Source: JAGLQA01 sp023135565 (lineage in GTDB: Bacteria > Acidobacteriota > Aminicenantia > UBA2199). Taken from it: DNA of 16,162 nucleotides. The stretch covers positions 1 through 16,162 of the forward strand of contig DAOWCY010000166.1 in the NCBI GenBank assembly GCA_030639305.1, read 5' to 3'. The notes under the pieces were generated by a model. It worked only from the letters and a program-made list of their open reading frames with translations, was not told the DNA's origin and searched no databases. Shown here in pieces: positions 1-6,101 of this stretch; position 1 is the stretch's first letter; the number at the start of each line of letters is the position of its first letter. The position numbers and the translations under genes are program-made.

Positions 1-124
1 CTCACTTCGTTCAAACAGAGAAATTTTGCCCCTATAGAGTGCGATGGGGCCGCTCAATTCGCCGTGCCGGTTCCCAATTCCCTCCCTGAGGTGAACTCAA
101 TTTATGAACTGCGGCCTGTTGTCA

Positions 125-140
125 AAAACTGGACAGTTAC
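125..140. repeat. Left copy of 16-bp direct repeat flanking the two toxin-antitoxin modules
   Basis: The word AAAACTGGACAGTTAC here recurs at 1545-1560 as AAAACTGGATAGTTAC, in the same orientation with one mismatch, 1,420 bp away. The two copies bracket both toxin-antitoxin modules. They could be remnants of mobile-element ends, but no transposase is visible between them. The rest of 1-209 shows no convincing gene, only this repeat and the promoter of the first module. Confidence 0.55.
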
Positions 141-151
141 TTTTCTGGGTA

Positions 152-180
152 TTGACATCATGGCGTTATGATGCTAAAAT
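152..180 (+). promoter_or_regulatory. Promoter of the RHH antitoxin/RelE toxin operon
   Basis: TTGACA (152-157) and TAAAAT (175-180) are separated by exactly 17 bp, a near-consensus sigma-70 promoter. The predicted start point near 187 leaves a leader of about 23 nt that contains the Shine-Dalgarno GGAGG at 200-204, correctly placed before the ATG at 210. Confidence 0.75.
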
Positions 181-209
181 GTTAAAGCGTCAAAGGCACG
201 GAGGTTAAG

Positions 210-443
210 ATGACGACATTAACAAAAAGAGCTACGATTTATTTTGAACCGATACTGCACAAAGCTTTGCGAATGAAATCGGCTGAGACATCCTGCTCTA
301 TATCTGAATTGATTAATGAAGCAGTCAGGACTGCATTGACCGAAGATGCCGAAGATTTACGAGCTTTTACAGAGAGAGCAAACGAACCTCTTATTTCCTA
401 TGAAGGTTTTCTCAATAAATTAGAAGAGGATGGAAGAATATAA
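210..443 (+). CDS. RHH/CopG-like antitoxin of a type II toxin-antitoxin module
   Basis: This 77-residue protein is the likely antitoxin that binds and neutralises the toxin encoded just downstream. The N-terminus has the ribbon-helix-helix pattern: a short strand (TKRATIYF, residues 5-12) and two helices (residues 14-24 and about 30-44, ISELINEAVRTAL), which would dimerise and bind DNA. The C-terminus (EPLISYEGFLNKLEEDGRI, 59-77) has the form of a toxin-binding tail seen in RelE/ParE partners. The ATG at 210 is supported by GGAGG 5 bp upstream. Its last 14 bp overlap the toxin start, the usual arrangement for coupled translation. Autoregulation of the promoter at 152-180 is expected from the family but no clear operator was found. 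The family assignment is from pattern recognition; the pairing is strong. Confidence 0.85.
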   Translation: MTTLTKRATIYFEPILHKALRMKSAETSCSISELINEAVRTALTEDAEDLRAFTERANEPLISYEGFLNKLEEDGRI

Positions 444-702
444 AATTTATTTCCGCGGATCAGTTTCTAAAGACGTAGAAAAAATCCCTAAAAAAGACCT
501 CAAACGGATATTGAAGCGGATAGAATCGCTTGCTCGTGATCCCCGGCCGCTCGGTTGTGAGAAGCTTTCCGGTCAAGAGAGGTATAGGATTCGCCAGGGA
601 AATTACCGGGTGGTTTATTCCATCCAGGATTGGGAATTGACAGTTTGGGTGATTAAGGTCGGTCATCGTCGTGATATATATCGTAAACTGTCAAAAGATT
701 GA
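430..702 (+). CDS. RelE/ParE-superfamily toxin
   Basis: This 90-residue basic protein is a predicted RelE-type toxin. Most RelE relatives are ribosome-dependent mRNA endonucleases; ParE relatives poison gyrase, and the sequence alone does not fully separate them. Diagnostic features are the helical N-terminal half (DVEKIPKKDLKRILKRIESL, 15-34), then a conserved beta core with KLSGQERYRIRQGNYRVVYS (45-64) and the C-terminal IKVGHRRDIYR (75-85). The basic residues K45, R53, R55, R60, R80 and R81, and Y84, lie where RelE toxins carry RNA-contacting or catalytic residues. These features favour RelE over ParE. The start overlaps the antitoxin stop by 14 bp with only a weak AGAGG adjacent to it, so translation is probably coupled. 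The ORF looks full length and undamaged. Confidence 0.88.
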   Translation: MEEYKIYFRGSVSKDVEKIPKKDLKRILKRIESLARDPRPLGCEKLSGQERYRIRQGNYRVVYSIQDWELTVWVIKVGHRRDIYRKLSKD

Positions 703-820
703 GACAAGGGTTTTTTTAGCCTGACCCGAATCGATCTTCCGGGCATCGAATCGACCGGTTCAATCAGCATTAAACAGCTCCAGCGCCGGCACTCAGCACC
801 AGCTAAAAGCACACTCGATG

Positions 821-840
821 AACTCTTCGGGGTTTTTTTT
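821..840 (+). terminator. Possible weak rho-independent terminator after the relE-like gene
   Basis: A short stem AACTC/GGGTT closes a TTCG tetraloop and is followed by a run of eight T. The stem is only 5 bp with one G-T pair, so it is weak; the UUCG loop would stabilise it. It lies 120 bp after the toxin stop and before the brnT promoter, a sensible position. Confidence 0.4.
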
Positions 841-893
841 ACCACAGAGAACCTGATATAATTTAAAAATAAAAAAATTACAATCGCTTATGG

Positions 894-932
894 TTGACGT
901 TTGGTATTCATATGGTATAATATTTATACCAT
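894..932 (+). promoter_or_regulatory. brnT promoter with palindromic operator overlapping the -10 box and start codon
   Basis: TTGACG (894-899), a 16-bp spacer and the perfect -10 TATAAT (916-921) form a strong promoter. A perfect 9-bp inverted repeat, ATGGTATAA (912-920) and TTATACCAT (924-932) around a 3-bp centre, covers the -10 box and runs into the ATG. BrnA-type antitoxins are known to repress their own operon, so this is the natural candidate operator. The predicted start point near 928 leaves almost no 5' leader. Confidence 0.7.
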
Positions 933-1197
933 GAAGTTTGAATTCGATCCAAACAAGATTGAAAGCAACAAAAGAAAACATGGCATCGATTTTGTCGAGG
1001 CCCAAACTTTATGGGATGATCCTGATTTTATCGAGATTCCAGCCAGGACCGTTGATGAACCCAGGTACTTAGTGACCGGCAATATTTCCGGGAGGCTCTG
1101 GTCAGGGATCATTACCTATCGTAGTGAAAGTGAGATAATCAGGATCATCTCAGTGAGACCCTCTAGAAAAGAGGAGGTTCAAATATATGAAAGCTAA
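931..1197 (+). CDS. brnT: BrnT family ribonuclease toxin
   Basis: This 88-residue protein matches the BrnT pattern from end to end: FEFDPNKIESNKRKHGIDF (3-21), the DDP motif near 26-28 and the C-terminal IIRIISVRPSRKEEVQIYE. BrnT is a RelE-fold RNase that inhibits translation and is neutralised by BrnA. The ATG at 931 gives the family's usual N-terminus (MKFEFDPNK). A longer reading from the in-frame TTG at 901 would include the promoter -10 box and adds ten residues foreign to the family, so it is rejected. No Shine-Dalgarno precedes 931 and the -10 box ends 9 bp upstream, so the message is probably leaderless. The gene overlaps brnA by 11 bp. Confidence 0.9.
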   Translation: MKFEFDPNKIESNKRKHGIDFVEAQTLWDDPDFIEIPARTVDEPRYLVTGNISGRLWSGIITYRSESEIIRIISVRPSRKEEVQIYES

Positions 1198-1462
1198 AGA
1201 ATTTGACAAAAAATTTGACCAGGGTGAAGATATCTCCAGTTATCTTGATTTTTCAGGAGCCAAAAGACCGGAGCAAGCACAGAAAAGAGTTAATGTAGAC
1301 TTTCCCCTCTGGATGATTCATGCATTGGATAAAGTGGCGAAACGTCTCGGCGTTCCCCGGCAATCCATCATCAAAGTCTGGATTGCACAACGACTGGAAA
1401 AGACAAACGCCCGGAACGCACAGGAAAATGTGCACGGTCATGACATTACGACTTTATTGTAG
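1187..1462 (+). CDS. brnA: BrnA-like RHH antitoxin
   Basis: This 91-residue protein is the expected partner of the toxin just upstream. The N-terminal acidic stretch (KKFDQGEDISSYLDF, 8-22) fits the toxin-wrapping segment of BrnA. It is followed by a ribbon-helix-helix DNA-binding core, KRVNVDFPLWMIHALDKVAK (residues 33-52), then RLGVPRQSIIKVWIAQRLE (53-71), with the RQ(S)xxKxWIxxRLE pattern typical of this family. The ATG at 1187 is preceded by a strong GAGGAGG (1171-1177) with a 9-bp spacer, in contrast to the toxin gene, which has no Shine-Dalgarno. That difference would favour antitoxin synthesis on the shared mRNA. The about 20-residue tail after the helix (KTNARNAQENVHGHDITTLL) is not a feature I can assign. 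Confidence 0.88.
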   Translation: MKAKEFDKKFDQGEDISSYLDFSGAKRPEQAQKRVNVDFPLWMIHALDKVAKRLGVPRQSIIKVWIAQRLEKTNARNAQENVHGHDITTLL

Positions 1463-1544
1463 TGCCGTCCCCCTTCGTGTTCTTCGTATGCTTCGTGGTA
1501 GAAATAGCTCTTAGTAATGATAGAGCACACCTCATCTTTTTTCC

Positions 1545-1560
1545 AAAACTGGATAGTTAC
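1545..1560. repeat. Right copy of 16-bp direct repeat flanking the two toxin-antitoxin modules
   Basis: AAAACTGGATAGTTAC here matches 125-140 in 15 of 16 positions and in the same orientation. It lies between the brnA stop and the terminator at 1577-1617. It may mark the right border of an acquired block, but no target-site duplication or transposase is visible. Confidence 0.55.
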
Positions 1561-1576
1561 GAAAATTGCTGTTGCC

Positions 1577-1617
1577 GGGGGGCTTTTTTAGCCTCCCGCC
1601 TTTCTTCCTTTTTTTCA
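1577..1617 (+). terminator. Rho-independent terminator after brnTA
   Basis: An 8-bp stem, GGGGGGCT (1577-1584) with AGCCTCCC (1590-1597), one G-T pair and a 5-nt T loop, is followed by a T-rich tract (1601-1615). It isolates the toxin-antitoxin operons from the cyclase gene. Confidence 0.7.
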
Positions 1618-1655
1618 ACAAAATTCGTGTGAATTCGCGGTTAAAAAAAGAATTG

Positions 1656-1714
1656 TTTTTTTTTTTAGCTCAGTCTTGAAAAAATGTTATATATTATGGT
1701 AAAGTAGTTATAAA
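1656..1714 (+). promoter_or_regulatory. Putative cyclase promoter region sharing a motif with the region upstream of the beta-barrel gene
   Basis: After a T-run, AGCTCAGTCTTGAAAAAATG (1667-1686) precedes the AT-rich -10 candidates TATATT (1690-1695) and TAAAGT (1700-1705). Almost the same arrangement occurs at 6887-6923 upstream of the beta-barrel gene. No TTGACA-like -35 is present at the expected distance from TATATT, although TTGAAA (1676-1681) would sit 18 bp from TAAAGT. No Shine-Dalgarno is visible before the ATG at 1715. Confidence 0.45.
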
Positions 1715-3466
1715 ATGAAAAAAAGAAAAGGCAGTATCCGTTTTCGTTTAATCGCGGTGATGATTCTAATCACCCTGATCCCGTTGGCTGTAACCGGCTA
1801 TGTGCTGACCAAAATCAATGAAGAAGCCATCAAACTGCAAACCAAGGATTTCCAGTTAGCCTTTTCGGCTCAATTAGGCGAAACCGTCAACAGCATGGTA
1901 GATGAAACCTGCGCCGAACTGTACGAAATCGAAATGCTCCTCAATGATCAAAAACTAACCGCCGATCATACGATCCAATTAGTGGGTTATAAAATCTCCA
2001 CCTCGCGGAGAATCGACTTCGTCGATATATTCGATGCCGGCGGCCCTTTCGTAGATTCGCTGCTGCTTAAAGGCAGCCAACGCCCGCCATATTCCCCGGC
2101 CTCCCTAAAGGCGGAAACTATGCGCAAGCTGCAAAGCCGGAGCTTCATGATGAACAAAGTCATCGCCCACAGCGGCAATTTATTCCTGCCCATCTGCATA
2201 CCCTGGAAAACAGGAAAAAAATTGCAGGGTTACCTGTGGACCACAGTAGATATTACCCCACTCTCCGTTAGGATAAAAGGTATAATCCGTGACCGCTTCG
2301 GCACTATAATTCACTCCGCTTACTTAGTAGACCGGGAGTTCGATATGGTGGCCCATTCGCAGTGGGAACAAATACCGCCGCACCGGGACGTAAGGGAAAC
2401 TCCACTCTTCCGGGAAAAATTCGCCGGTTCCAGGATGCCGGAAAAAGGGATGGGAATATCTTTCGATTACCGGGACAAAGAGACTCATTGGCTGGTTAAT
2501 CTTAACACCATCCCCCGCTTAAACTGGCTATTAGTGGTTTTACAGGAGAAAAAGGCGGCTTACCGCATGCTCTACGCCATGCAGCAGAAAATTATTATCA
2601 CAGGTTCTATTTTTCTTATGGCGGCGATTTTGCTCGGCGCGTTTCTCGGCGGGCGCATGAGCCGTCCCATCCGCAAAGTTGCCCGCGGCGCCCGTGAACT
2701 GGCAGCGGAGAAATTTTCCCACCGCATCCAGATAAAGACCCGGGATGAAATCGGCGAAATGGCGCAAGCTTTTAATTTTTTGGGCCGATCTCTCGAAGAG
2801 TACGACGCCCGCATTAAAAAAGAGGTGGCCATCCGCTCCGATCTATCGCGCTACCTGACCCCGGAGTTGGTAGAAGCCATTATCCAGCGGCGCGCCGATT
2901 TGAATTTGGGCGGCAGGCGGCAGCAGGTGGCTGTGCTATTTGCCGATGTAGTGAGTTTTACCCCCCTGGCCGAATCTATAGAACCGGAGAGAGTCGTTGC
3001 CTTACTGAACGAACTTTTTACGATCCTCACCGGCATCGTTTTCAGGAACAACGGCATGATAGACAAATTCATCGGTGATTGTGTAATGGCCTTATTCGGT
3101 GCGCCCGAATCGCACCCGGAAGCTGCCGGCAATGCGGTAAAGGCAGCGCGTGAAATGATCCGCTGGCTGGATGTAGGCAATAAAAAGTGGCGGAAGGAAT
3201 ACAACCTGACCATGCAGTTGGCTATTTCCATCAATTACGGTGAAGTCATTATCGGCAATGTGGGCAGTGAGAAGCGGATGGAGTTTACAGCCATCGGCGA
3301 TGTAGTTAATACGGCAGCCCGGTTGGAAAAAATCGCCAAAGCGAACCAGGTTCTTATCACCGGGTCGGTGCACGAACAGTTAAAAGAGCAGGATAACATT
3401 AAGCCTTTCGGGCGTTTTGCCCTGCGCGGCAAGAACCGGGAGATCGATGTTTTCGAAGTGTCATAA
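1715..3466 (+). CDS. Membrane-bound class III adenylate cyclase with extracytoplasmic sensor and HAMP domains
   Basis: This 583-residue protein is predicted to make cAMP from ATP at the cytoplasmic face of the inner membrane in response to an external signal. Order: a first membrane helix (about 11-30), an extracytoplasmic Cache-like sensor (31-290), a second helix (about 293-312), a HAMP linker with SRPIRKVARGARELA (316-330) and DEIGEMAQAFN (344-354), then the catalytic domain (about 400-583). All class III catalytic residues can be seen: metal-binding D411 (FADVVSFT) and D455 (KFIGDCVM), adenine-selecting K451 and D529 (AIGDVVNTAARLE), and N532 and R536. K451 with D529 points to ATP rather than GTP. 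The start lacks a Shine-Dalgarno. A kinase gene follows after 161 bp holding repeat elements. The ligand cannot be read from the sequence. Confidence 0.92.
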   Translation: MKKRKGSIRFRLIAVMILITLIPLAVTGYVLTKINEEAIKLQTKDFQLAFSAQLGETVNSMVDETCAELYEIEMLLNDQKLTADHTIQLVGYKISTSRRIDFVDIFDAGGPFVDSLLLKGSQRPPYSPASLKAETMRKLQSRSFMMNKVIAHSGNLFLPICIPWKTGKKLQGYLWTTVDITPLSVRIKGIIRDRFGTIIHSAYLVDREFDMVAHSQWEQIPPHRDVRETPLFREKFAGSRMPEKGMGISFDYRDKETHWLVNLNTIPRLNWLLVVLQEKKAAYRMLYAMQQKIIITGSIFLMAAILLGAFLGGRMSRPIRKVARGARELAAEKFSHRIQIKTRDEIGEMAQAFNFLGRSLEEYDARIKKEVAIRSDLSRYLTPELVEAIIQRRADLNLGGRRQQVAVLFADVVSFTPLAESIEPERVVALLNELFTILTGIVFRNNGMIDKFIGDCVMALFGAPESHPEAAGNAVKAAREMIRWLDVGNKKWRKEYNLTMQLAISINYGEVIIGNVGSEKRMEFTAIGDVVNTAARLEKIAKANQVLITGSVHEQLKEQDNIKPFGRFALRGKNREIDVFEVS

Positions 3467-3478
3467 TAAACGGTTAAA

Positions 3479-3537
3479 CAAAAATTTTGACCAAACTTTT
3501 TCAACCCCGCGGCGCGGGGAGCCTATTAGGGGCTTCT
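3479..3537 (+). repeat. Partial dispersed-element copy plus GC-rich stem repeat
   Basis: CAAAAATTTTGACCAAACTT (from 3479) resembles the first half of the 59-bp element that follows at 3544. It runs into a perfect 6-bp hairpin, CCCCGC/GCGGGG around GGC (3505-3519), and GGGGAGCCTAT (3516-3526). The last word recurs exactly at 6843-6853. No T-run follows the hairpin, so it is not called a terminator. Confidence 0.5.
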
Positions 3538-3543
3538 CTCTCA

Positions 3544-3603
3544 ACAAAAGTTTTGTTCAAACTTTTTCAAAAGTTTGGCTCCCGGCAGGGCCGCCGGAGG
3601 CAA
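3544..3603 (+). repeat. Dispersed two-hairpin element, copy A
   Basis: About 59 bp starting AAAAGTTTTGTTCAAACTTT, passing through CAAAAGTTTGG and ending GGCCGCCGGAGGCAA. Two potential hairpins: AAACTTT/AAAGTTT around a short T-rich loop, and CCGGC/GCCGG around AGGGCC. Nearly identical copies lie at 5498-5555, 6663-6719 (inverted) and 14261-14319. This copy fills most of the gap between the cyclase and kinase genes and differs from copies B and D by at least one base (CTCCCGG against CCCCCGG). Confidence 0.85.
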
Positions 3604-3627
3604 GATTTAACTAACAAATATTGAATA

Positions 3628-4953
3628 ATGGAAAAACACATAGGTAAAACCATTGCGGATCGTTACCGTCTTATCGAAAAAATCGGCGCCGGAGGAATGG
3701 GAGCGGTTTATTTAGTAGAAGATCTCATGTTAAAACGGGAAGTGGTACTGAAGATGCTGCTGCCCACCCTCGATAGAGAGGAGGAAACCATTGCCCGTTT
3801 TTTACGGGAAGCGAATCTTTTGAGCAAATTGAATCACCCCAATATTGTCACCATCCACGATTCCGGTAATTGGCAAGGGATTTCCTTTATCATCCTGGAA
3901 TACCTAAAAGGCAAGAACCTGGAAGATATCCTCCTGGAAAAAGGAACGCTGCCTATATCCTGGATTAAAACCGCTCTTTATCAAATCCTGGATGCTTTAG
4001 AAGCAGCTCATCGAGCAGGCATCATCCACCGTGATCTTAAACCCTCGAATATATTCTGCCGGGAAGAACCGGGTCAGGTCTGTAACATCAAAATTCTCGA
4101 TTTTGGCGCTGCCATACCGGTAGACCGGGATGCTTACGAAAAAATAACCGTTACCGGTGATGTGATCGGCACTCCTGTTTACATGTCGCCGGAACAAATA
4201 ATGGGCAGGAAGGATATTTCGCCCGGCAGCGACATTTATTCCTTAGGAATTATCCTTTACGAGATGATCTGCGGTGTTCCCCCTTTTATCAGCGGCAATA
4301 AGATGTCCATCGTATTGGGGCACCTTTACAAAACGCCTGAACCTATCCTATGGCCGGAAGAAAAGGACTCCCGGCACGACAGGTTGCAGCGGGTGATAAA
4401 TACCTGTTTAAGCAAAAGCCCGGAGGACCGTTATAGTTCTATCCGGGAACTGCGAGAAGCATTGGAAACAGAGCCGGAAGATAAGGGACGTCTCCCGGAG
4501 AACCTGACCGGCGACCGGCAGAACCGGTATAAAGAGTATTACCAGGGGCCTATCATCGACACCCAGGTGCAGGACACGACAGCTCCTCCCGCCCCTGCTC
4601 CCGGTCCGCGGCTGCTGGTTTTCGAAGCTGAGAACTTGCCCGTCGAACACTCCATCACACCGCTGCTGAAGATGTCTAACTACGCAGTGGAAAGCCCCAC
4701 CTCTTTTGACAGGGAAAGCCTGGAAAGCCTGGAGGCCCCACAGGCGATAATCTTGAATTATGGAAAAGAGGAGAATCTACAACTTTTCAAGGAAACCCTA
4801 AAAGTAGAAAAATTGGCTGACGTACCGGTATTCGTATGCGGACCGGAAGGCGACTTCGATTATATTTCGCAGGTGATAGAGTTAGGCGCCGGTGATTATT
4901 TATCATATCCTTTCGATCCCGGTGAAGTAAAAACGAAAATCGACCGGGTGTAA
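3628..4953 (+). CDS. PknB-type Ser/Thr protein kinase with C-terminal degenerate receiver domain
   Basis: The 441-residue protein is a soluble Hanks-type Ser/Thr kinase with no predicted membrane helix. Kinase domain 13-280: glycine loop IGAGGMGAVY (19-28), ATP-binding K42, helix-C E61, HRDLKPSN (134-141, catalytic D136), DFG (158-160), GTPVYMSPEQ (181-190) and the SDIYSLGIILYEM segment. All catalytic residues are intact, so it should be active. A proline-rich linker (about 318-327) leads to a domain (328-441) with receiver-like secondary structure: LLVFE, AIILNYG, VPVFVCG and ELGAGDYLSYPFDPGEV. At the phospho-Asp position the sequence reads N (N377) and the usual KPF is YPF, so it should be a pseudo-receiver that cannot be phosphorylated normally. 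The start lacks a Shine-Dalgarno. The stop is 3 bp before the ABC remnant, suggesting they were once one operon. Confidence 0.92.
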   Translation: MEKHIGKTIADRYRLIEKIGAGGMGAVYLVEDLMLKREVVLKMLLPTLDREEETIARFLREANLLSKLNHPNIVTIHDSGNWQGISFIILEYLKGKNLEDILLEKGTLPISWIKTALYQILDALEAAHRAGIIHRDLKPSNIFCREEPGQVCNIKILDFGAAIPVDRDAYEKITVTGDVIGTPVYMSPEQIMGRKDISPGSDIYSLGIILYEMICGVPPFISGNKMSIVLGHLYKTPEPILWPEEKDSRHDRLQRVINTCLSKSPEDRYSSIRELREALETEPEDKGRLPENLTGDRQNRYKEYYQGPIIDTQVQDTTAPPAPAPGPRLLVFEAENLPVEHSITPLLKMSNYAVESPTSFDRESLESLEAPQAIILNYGKEENLQLFKETLKVEKLADVPVFVCGPEGDFDYISQVIELGAGDYLSYPFDPGEVKTKIDRV

Positions 4954-4956
4954 GAA

Positions 4957-5479
4957 ATGACAAACAACGTGGTTATTAAAGTAGCTAACTTAAAGAAAAA
5001 ATTCGCCCGCCTTAAAGCAGTAGACGGCTTATCTTTCGATGTTTACAAAGGTGAAATATTCGGTTTTCTCGGCCCTATCTTTGGGATTCGATTTTAAAGG
5101 TTCTTTTGCCCTTTTAATACTGATAGCGATTTTAACCGCTGTTTCTATTATCGCATTCAGCCTGATCCTGGCCGCGCTGACCAAAACCGTGAACGAAGTA
5201 TTGGTGGTAGGTAATTTTCCCCTCTTTTTGTTTATGTTTTTCACCGGCGCTGCTTTTCCAATGAAAGGCAAAGTCTTGTTTTCTATATTCGGGTATCCTT
5301 TTACCATCCAGGGGGTTATGTCCCCTACCCATGCCATCGATGCCTTAAGCAAAGTGCTGATCATGAACTCAGGTTTAAAAGACATTCTACCCGAAATCAC
5401 AGCGCTTATTATAATAACTATAATATATTTTGTAATCGGGCTTTGGGCTTTCCAGCGCCGCCACATGCGCGTGGAATGA
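4957..5479 (+). pseudogene. ABC-2 exporter remnant: ATPase N-terminus joined out of frame to permease C-terminus
   Basis: The reading frame from the ATG at 4957 gives 46 residues, including AVDGLSFDVYKGEIFGFLGP (21-40). This is the N-terminus of a CcmA/drug-exporter type ABC ATPase up to the point where the Walker A (NGAGKTT) should follow. Instead, at about 5077, the sequence enters another frame encoding the last roughly 130 residues of an ABC-2 permease (from LSLGFDFKGS to the stop at 5477-5479), with several hydrophobic helices such as LILIAILTAVSIIAFSLILA. So most of the ATPase, and most of the permease, have been lost in one deletion, and the join is out of frame. The 5039 ATG could start a 146-residue product but lies inside the old ATPase codons. 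Neither half should function in transport. The kinase gene ends 3 bp upstream. Confidence 0.85.
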
Positions 5480-5497
5480 ATTTGCCCGGAAATTAAC

Positions 5498-5555
5498 AAA
5501 AGTTTTGTTCAAACTTTTTCAAAAGTTTGGCCCCCGGCAGGGCCGCCGGAGGCAA
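5498..5555 (+). repeat. Dispersed two-hairpin element, copy B
   Basis: Near-identical to copy D: AAAAGTTTTGTTCAAACTTT, then CAAAAGTTTGGCCCCCGGC and GGCCGCCGGAGGCAA. It begins 18 bp after the permease remnant stop and ends 19 bp before the orphan antitoxin start. Any ORF running through it is a by-product of the repeat. Confidence 0.87.
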
Positions 5556-5574
5556 AAATTATTGGAGATAAAAA

Positions 5575-5811
5575 ATGGCTTTAAGCATAAGGAATGCCAG
5601 GGCAGAGCAGTTAGCTCGCGAAATAGCAAAAGAGAGTGGAGAAAATCTAACTCAAGCAATCATACACGCTTTAGAGGAGCGTCTACAGAGACTTCGAGAC
5701 AGAAAAAATAATAATAATCTTGAGAAAGAAATCATGAACATTTCTAAGCGCTGCCGTAAACTTCCCGACCTGGATACAAGACCTGCTGACGAAATTCTTG
5801 GATACAATTAA
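5575..5811 (+). CDS. Orphan VapB-family antitoxin
   Basis: This 78-residue protein starts with MALSIRNARAEQLAREIAKE, then SGENLTQAIIHALEERLQRL (21-40). This is the PSK/VapB transcription-factor pattern, in which the N-terminus binds DNA and the tail (DLDTRPADEILGYN) occupies the VapC PIN-domain toxin. The ATG at 5575 follows TTGGAGATAAAAA, an acceptable Shine-Dalgarno. VapC normally overlaps or follows within a few bases, but none is encoded: the next reading frames are short and the next recognisable start is the lipoprotein remnant at 5879. The antitoxin tail also stops early compared with the usual GYDxxGLP ending. It is probably a leftover of a broken module, or a free antitoxin acting in trans. 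Confidence 0.8.
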   Translation: MALSIRNARAEQLAREIAKESGENLTQAIIHALEERLQRLRDRKNNNNLEKEIMNISKRCRKLPDLDTRPADEILGYN

Positions 5812-5878
5812 TTCGATGTTTAGAACCTGTTTCTTATTAAATAATATAAAATATCAAGAATAGCAAAAGGAGCTTGAA

Positions 5879-6016
5879 ATGAAATATATTAAATTACTAA
5901 TAATTTTATCGGGCCTGTGCGCTTTGTTAACTGTGTCTTGTTCAAAACCGGAACCCGCCGGCCTGATACTGCGAGGCGGAAAAATCGTTTCCGAGCTTCG
6001 GGAGAATAATCTATAA
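5879..6016 (+). pseudogene. Short lipoprotein, probable truncated amidohydrolase
   Basis: The frame encodes 45 residues: a signal peptide MKYIKLLIILSGLCALLTVS followed by the lipobox cysteine C21 (LTVSC), then KPEPAGLILRGGKIVSELRE. A mature start of the form xLILRxGKIV is the usual opening of amidohydrolase (YtcJ/imidazolonepropionase-like) proteins, but the reading stops 17 residues later, far short of a catalytic domain. AGGAG (5868-5872) gives it a good ribosome site, so a small lipopeptide could still be made. I infer a truncated gene; the alternative is a genuine small lipoprotein whose resemblance is accidental. Confidence 0.55.
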
Positions 6017-6020
6017 TTCC

Positions 6021-6049
6021 TTGCATATTCTTTTTTAATCTATTATAAT
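6021..6049 (+). promoter_or_regulatory. Promoter of the DUF937 gene
   Basis: TTGCAT (6021-6026), 17 bp, TATAAT (6044-6049). The start point near 6056 leaves a leader of about 46 nt with AAAGGAG at 6089-6095 before the ATG at 6102. Confidence 0.7.
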
Positions 6050-6101
6050 AACCTTGCGAAATAAATCGTTGAATAATTAAAAAATTCAAAAGGAGATAAT
6101 C

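Noticed and set aside
901..930. Alternative TTG start for brnT at 901
   Set aside because: It would translate through the -10 box and operator and adds ten residues not seen in the family.
2851..3234. 127-residue frame antisense to the cyclase catalytic domain
   Set aside because: It lies wholly within a gene with intact catalytic motifs and has no family pattern or ribosome site.
5505..5711. 68-residue frame running through repeat copy B into the VapB gene
   Set aside because: It is the translation of the repeat plus an off-frame reading of the antitoxin, with no ribosome site.
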